NCBI GenBank assembly: GCA_014859105.1
Contig: JACUUX010000003.1
Coordinates: 62,001-126,000, forward strand
From: Nitrospirota bacterium
GTDB taxonomy: Bacteria > Nitrospirota > Thermodesulfovibrionia > Thermodesulfovibrionales > SM23-35
Reading direction: 5' to 3'
DNA length: 64,000 bases
Shown: positions 60,463 through 64,000 of the stretch, piece after piece
Numbering within the stretch: the first letter of the stretch is position 1
Layout: each line of letters opens with the position of its first letter
Translations under genes and position numbers: made by a program
Notes under the pieces: model-generated
Told to the model about the DNA's origin: nothing
The model's input: the letters and a program-made list of their open reading frames with translations, nothing else
The model's database searches: none

Positions 60463-60859
60463 GGATCAATTTTAGCACGAGTGTTGCGCAGTGTGAATAT
60501 TTAAGTTATCTTGCAGAAACTTAGTTCGTTCTTTTAAATTGATAATTGGGATGCGGAATTATTTGCCACAATACAGAAGTAATCAGTTAGCTTTACTCGA
60601 CATTCCCATTTTTGATAAGCTATACAGGTTGCGAAGACGAAAACCCATCTCAGGCATTCATTTCAATAAGCCGTATACCTGCTCCGGTTTTGAAAGAATT
60701 ATTTTTATGCCTTCAACGGGCAGACCATATCATAAAAGATCAAAGACGTGAAACCAGCCCTGAAGGCCATGACAAAACGTGATAAGGATAAGGACGATAA
60801 TAAAACGAAGCGGTTCGTAAATAACCCCTTTTACGAGGCCTTTAGAAAAAAGTGATCTG
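60463..60859. other. Region upstream of the RNase H-like gene
   Basis: About 0.4 kb. A plus-strand frame at 60539-60751 (70 codons, Arg/Tyr-rich) has no clear start signal. A second, 60769-60855, encodes 28 residues (MTKRDKDKDDNKTKRFVNNP then FYEAFRKK). It resembles the unstructured N-terminus of Smr-type proteins and stops 4 bases before the RNase H-like gene, so it may be a remnant. Neither is called as a gene. Confidence 0.4.
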
Positions 60860-61402
60860 GTGAACAGTATTGCTCTTTTCACTGATGTGAGCCTGAATCC
60901 CAGGCTCAAGCTCGGCGTGGGCGCCTACCTTGTTGTTCCCGCTTCATTTCTGGAGGTGTCACCCCACAGCGTTGAAAGCTCCGAATTAGCCAAACGGTTA
61001 GTGGTACGAAGATTTGAAGGCACTTCTTCGACAACACTTGAAGTCCAAACAGTTTTGTGGGCACTTGAAGATTATCGAAATACATTAAAGGTTTCCGGAT
61101 TAAGGCAACTGCATGTATATTCTGATTCCCAGTGCATTGCGGGTCTCCTGAGAAGAAGACCTGAATTAGAGGTTAATGGCTTCCATGGTAAGAAGACAAA
61201 TCGACTGTTAAAAAACGCCTTCCTTTATCGCAAATATTACAAACTCTACGACGAACTACGGTTTGAGGTCATAAAAGTGGCAGGGCACACTCGCTCTTGC
61301 TCCCGCGACACCGTTCACCGTATTTTCTCATTGGTAGACAAGCAAGTACGGAAAGCATTAAATTTTTGGATGGATGAGTCCTTCGGGGGTAATATATGGT
61401 GA
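60860..61402 (+). CDS. RNase H-fold protein
   Basis: 180 residues from a GTG start. The order of acidic residues matches RNase HI: ALFTDVSLNP (Asp 8), TTLEVQTVLWALEDY (Glu about 61), LHVYSDSQCIAGLL (Asp about 88) and a C-terminal HRIFSLVDKQVRKAL (Asp about 158). A His is present in VAGHTRS as in the catalytic handle. Inserts between strands and the low similarity suggest a divergent RNase H of unknown target, not rnhA itself. No ribosome site is obvious. Confidence 0.7.
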   Translation: MNSIALFTDVSLNPRLKLGVGAYLVVPASFLEVSPHSVESSELAKRLVVRRFEGTSSTTLEVQTVLWALEDYRNTLKVSGLRQLHVYSDSQCIAGLLRRRPELEVNGFHGKKTNRLLKNAFLYRKYYKLYDELRFEVIKVAGHTRSCSRDTVHRIFSLVDKQVRKALNFWMDESFGGNIW

Positions 61403-61554
61403 GACAACTGTTTTATTAAGTAAAGGCCTTGTCATAGTTCCTTAACCAGAACTGTTTTTACAAAAGGAATATCGTATCAACGACCTGACCCCCTTGATCG
61501 ACTCCTTAAAGGTGAGTATTAACAAAATGAAAATCTGTTTATCAATCTCAAAAT

Positions 61555-61588
61555 AGAGAAGTTTCCCCAAATGAGGGGAAACTTCTCT
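61555..61588 (-). terminator. Intrinsic terminator of the cold-shock gene
   Basis: A perfect 14-bp stem AGAGAAGTTTCCCC/GGGGAAACTTCTCT with a 6-base loop, 6 bases after the csp stop on the minus strand, followed by ATTTTGAG. The T-run is short but the stem is very stable. Confidence 0.8.
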
Positions 61589-61594
61589 CGTCAA

Positions 61595-61795
61595 TTAAAG
61601 CCTAACTACATTAATTGCCTTGAGACCTTTGGGGCCTGTTTCAGTATCAAAACTGACTGCGTCACCCTCAATTAGGGTCTTAAATCCGCTGCCCTGTATT
61701 GAAGAATGATGGACGAAAACATCGCTATTGTCTTCACTTGTGATAAAGCCAAAACCCTTGGATTCGTTAAACCACTTTACTGTTCCATTCGCCAT
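61595..61795 (-). CDS. Cold-shock protein (CspA family)
   Basis: A 66-residue RNA chaperone with both nucleic-acid motifs: [10 protein letters not shown] (RNP1-like, about 13-22) and VFVHHSSI (RNP2-like, about 26-33). It starts [22 protein letters not shown] lies 8 bases before the ATG. A strong terminator hairpin stands about 55-80 bases upstream, leaving little room for a separate promoter. Confidence 0.96.
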   Translation of the reverse strand: MANGTVKWFNESKGFGFITSEDNSDVFVHHSSIQGSGFKTLIEGDAVSFDTETGPKGLKAINVVRL

Positions 61796-62151
61796 CTCTT
61801 TTACCTCCTTACATATAAATTAAAATTTCAGAATGACCACAATAAAAAAGGCCACAAAGCTAAAAGTCTTTGTGGCCCTATAAATACAAAAACTCTGAAA
61901 CTTCACATGTACGGTGACACATATCAGAACAGAAGTCAACAACTATAAACACAACCTATAAATCTGACGGATTTTGAACTGCTTTTTGAGAATTGAGGAA
62001 TAAGTACGCAGCCTCAACCTTAACCTCAGCCTGTTGTTTTTGTTTGCAAAGATTGAGGGGAATTCTTAAAAGAAATCATTGGAAAGGGGATTATGGCAAG
62101 AAACAAGACCTGACCCTACGCCGCTACGCCCATGAGTAGGGGTCAGGGATC
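61796..62151. other. Region between recQ and the cold-shock gene
   Basis: On the minus strand it is the csp leader and the recQ trailer. It includes the hairpin at 61841-61877 and a recQ-proximal inverted repeat, CCTGACCCTAC (62109-62119) against GTAGGGGTCAGG (62136-62147). A TTGACT sequence at about 61939-61934 could be a -35 box of a promoter reading toward csp, but its -10 is not obvious. No gene is seen. Confidence 0.5.
61841..61877 (-). terminator. Terminator-like hairpin in front of the cold-shock gene
   Basis: Perfect 10-bp stem GGCCACAAAG/CTTTGTGGCC with an 8-base loop followed by TTTTTTATT, on the minus strand (61877 down to 61841). It stops 45 bases before the csp start. It either ends transcripts from the recQ side or acts as an attenuator in a csp leader. 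Confidence 0.8.
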
Positions 62152-64000
62152 TTATGCCTGATGATTACGGTGCAAATGTGCCCTTACAAGTCGGGCCTCT
62201 TCATAGCTTACCGTGCCATTGAAATGTTCTACGACAGGATTAAGGTTCCATCCCTCGATGGACAGGAAAAATTTCTCGATCTCCTGCCGCTTTTCAGGAT
62301 CTACAAGACGGTCCATATCAATATCACGACCGTCCAGGATCAAACGTTCCATATGGGATGCTATGGTGGAGGGCGCGAGACTACGCAGTTTGGCGATGTC
62401 TTCAAGAGACATCCCTCCCTTGAAAAACTCATAGGTCTCTTCGACTGTTTCACCCTTTTTCTTCTTTTGTGCAAGAACCGGACGGCCGGGATCCCCTGAT
62501 TCCCCTTCCGGAATCGATATCCTGTTTTCATTAAGATAGAGTTTTATCTCCCGGATGAAATCTTCACCATACCGTTCAAGCTTGGCGTCACCAACGCCGC
62601 TGATCTTTCTCATACCGGATAATGTCGAAGGAAAGCGCCTGCACATCTCATGCAGGGTCCTGTCTGACAATATGATATAGGGATAGGCTTTCTGCCCTTC
62701 CGCAATCCTTTTTCTAACATTACGAAGCCTCTCGAAAAGTGTCCTGTCATATTCCTCAAATTCATCTGTTTTCCTTGGGGTCTTCGCCTTTACCCCCTCT
62801 TTCCTCAACGCCATGATCCTTTCCCCGCCGAACAGAATATCAGAACCCTTTTGTGTAATCTTCAGCACAGGATAAGGATCACCTTCCTGCATTACCGCCT
62901 TCTGTGCAATTAGTTCATCAACAACAGACCGCCAGTATTTTTTATCCCTTCCTTTGCCCGTGCCGTAAGTCTTGATCTCGTTATGTCCAAGCTCGCGGAT
63001 TCGCTTTGTATCCGCACCGGTCACGATATCAATAATATAGCCTGTCCCGAAGCGCTGCCCCGTTCTTGATATGGCCGACATTATTATCTGCGCGTCGGTG
63101 GTGATGTCGATCTGTTCGACTGATCCGGAACAGATATCGCAGGCGCCGCAATTATCACGGGGGTAGTTCTCTCCGAAAAATGCGAGGAGTTGTCTTCTTC
63201 TGCATACGTTGTGCGACGCGAAGCCCACGGTCTGATTCAGCTTCTGGATCGCAATGAAACGTTCTTTGTCGTCCGTTATCTCGTTGATGAAATAACGGAT
63301 CTTGGGGATATCGCCCCTTCCGAAAAAGAGGAGGCAGTGTGCTGGCTCTCCGTCACGGCCGGCTCGCCCTGTCTCCTGGTAATAGGCTTCGATATTCTTC
63401 GGGAGGTCGGCATGGATAACAAATCGCAAATTTGATTTATCGATGCCCATACCGAAAGCGATGGTTGCCACTATCACCTGCGCTTCATCCCTGTTGAACG
63501 CCTCCTGGTTTTTGTTCCGTTCATCAGCGGATAAGCCGGCATGATAGGGTAGAGCGGCGATTCCCTTTGATTTCAGGAAATCGGCTGTCTCCATTACCGA
63601 ATCGCGGGTTGTCCGGTAGATAATCCCTGATTCGCCCGGACGATCCCTGAGAAACTCAAGTATTTGCGATTCTACCCTCGATTTTGTCTTAACCTCATAG
63701 AAGAGGTTTGGACGGTTAAAAGATGCGCGTACTATATGCGGTTTTCTGAGGCCGATCTTATTAATAATATCCTCCTGAACCCTTTGGGTCGCGGTGGCTG
63801 TAAAGGCCGCAACCGGCACATCGGGAAACATCTCCGGAATAAGAGAAAGACCGAGATAATCCGGACGGAAATCATGTCCCCATTCAGAGATGCAATGGGC
63901 CTCGTCTATGGCAAAGAGTGAGATGGCAGCAGTCTTCAGCCTTTCGAGGAAATGCGGCATCGCAAATCTCTCGGGGGCAATATAGAGCAGCCTTATCTTG
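62152..64000 (-). CDS. recQ: ATP-dependent DNA helicase RecQ (5' end beyond window)
   Basis: 3'-5' helicase for recombination and fork repair. The reading frame stays open to the window edge (IRLLYIAPERFA precedes the first internal Met at 63960), so the N-terminus with motif I is missing here. Visible: DEAHCISEWGHDFRPDY (motif II), FTATAT, GIIYRTTRDS, VATIAFGMGIDKSNLRFVIH and QETGRAGRDGEPA. Then come a zinc site (CRRRQLLAFFGENYPRDNC, CDIC), the RQC winged helix, and an HRDC domain (RISEGQKAYPYI-like, near residue 410). A C-terminal helix-turn-helix-like extension (TVEETYEFFKGGMSLEDIAK onward) resembles the tail of RecQ1-type proteins. Confidence 0.95.
   Translation of the reverse strand, partial: KIRLLYIAPERFAMPHFLERLKTAAISLFAIDEAHCISEWGHDFRPDYLGLSLIPEMFPDVPVAAFTATATQRVQEDIINKIGLRKPHIVRASFNRPNLFYEVKTKSRVESQILEFLRDRPGESGIIYRTTRDSVMETADFLKSKGIAALPYHAGLSADERNKNQEAFNRDEAQVIVATIAFGMGIDKSNLRFVIHADLPKNIEAYYQETGRAGRDGEPAHCLLFFGRGDIPKIRYFINEITDDKERFIAIQKLNQTVGFASHNVCRRRQLLAFFGENYPRDNCGACDICSGSVEQIDITTDAQIIMSAISRTGQRFGTGYIIDIVTGADTKRIRELGHNEIKTYGTGKGRDKKYWRSVVDELIAQKAVMQEGDPYPVLKITQKGSDILFGGERIMALRKEGVKAKTPRKTDEFEEYDRTLFERLRNVRKRIAEGQKAYPYIILSDRTLHEMCRRFPSTLSGMRKISGVGDAKLERYGEDFIREIKLYLNENRISIPEGESGDPGRPVLAQKKKKGETVEETYEFFKGGMSLEDIAKLRSLAPSTIASHMERLILDGRDIDMDRLVDPEKRQEIEKFFLSIEGWNLNPVVEHFNGTVSYEEARLVRAHLHRNHQA

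Overview
The window is bacterial chromosome from a diderm (Gram-negative-type) organism: it carries lipid A genes (lpxB, waaA), a TonB/ExbB/ExbD complex with an outer-membrane receptor, and SecD/SecF/YajC. The moderate-to-low GC content, lysine- and isoleucine-rich proteins, a fused PurL, an EndoQ homologue, a haem cluster with a CcsA/HemX-like protein, and very many small palindromic repeats fit Nitrospirota (Thermodesulfovibrionia-like) best. A deltaproteobacterial-type lineage is the alternative. This assignment is inference from gene content; no marker phylogeny was possible.

Layout. (a) 0.3-13 kb, mostly minus strand: carB alone (no carA beside it), then on the plus strand trxB, then a DUF72 protein, bifunctional relA/spoT, recJ, secF-secD and yajC. 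(b) 13-17.5 kb, plus strand: a MurC/Mpl-like ligase, a UvrD-type helicase and a membrane protein in overlapping frames. (c) 17.6-22.6 kb: an inositol-monophosphatase-type enzyme, a zinc-ribbon membrane protein, then a tight cluster of a 56-aa Cys-ended protein, ccsA/hemX-like, hemA and hemC. (d) 22.6-26.1 kb, minus strand: the translation operon rpsB-tsf-pyrH-frr, followed by a possible tiny ORF and a DksA-type zinc-finger protein. (e) 26.3-31.8 kb, plus strand: purB and a single-chain purL with GATase domain. (f) 31.8-34.8 kb, minus strand: TrmB-type regulator, EndoQ-like nuclease and a helicase cut off after motif IV. (g) 35-43 kb: a CBS-domain protein, then on the minus strand TonB-dependent receptor, two NikK/NikL-like proteins, TonB, ExbB, ExbD, a lytic transglycosylase, a coiled-coil protein and ZapA. 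(h) 43.3-45.4 kb: a conserved hypothetical protein running into tRNA-Cys, then tRNA-Gly. (i) 45.5-53.8 kb, plus strand: trpE-trpG-trpD, then an oxidoreductase and aminotransferase pair (likely GnnA/GnnB type), lpxB and waaA. (j) 54-64 kb: a patchier accessory stretch with two toxin-antitoxin modules, gene fragments, a DnaJ-family protein, YajQ, a Sui1-type factor, an RNase H-fold protein, a cold-shock protein between strong hairpins, and a recQ cut by the window edge.

The most striking overall feature is repeat biology. At least three families of short repeats lie between genes and, for two families, inside essential genes in frame. The first is GC-rich palindromes that translate as Pro/Gly/Lys-rich inserts (hemC, purL, waaA). 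The second is degenerate tandem heptanucleotide arrays (recJ, hemC, purL, lpxB, waaA, the trpG 3' end). The third is 70-160 bp palindromic MITE-like units between genes, one with clear terminal inverted repeats. They make several housekeeping proteins visibly longer than their relatives. Starts were moved from the longest ORF where a Shine-Dalgarno sequence or family length favoured a later codon; each case is noted.
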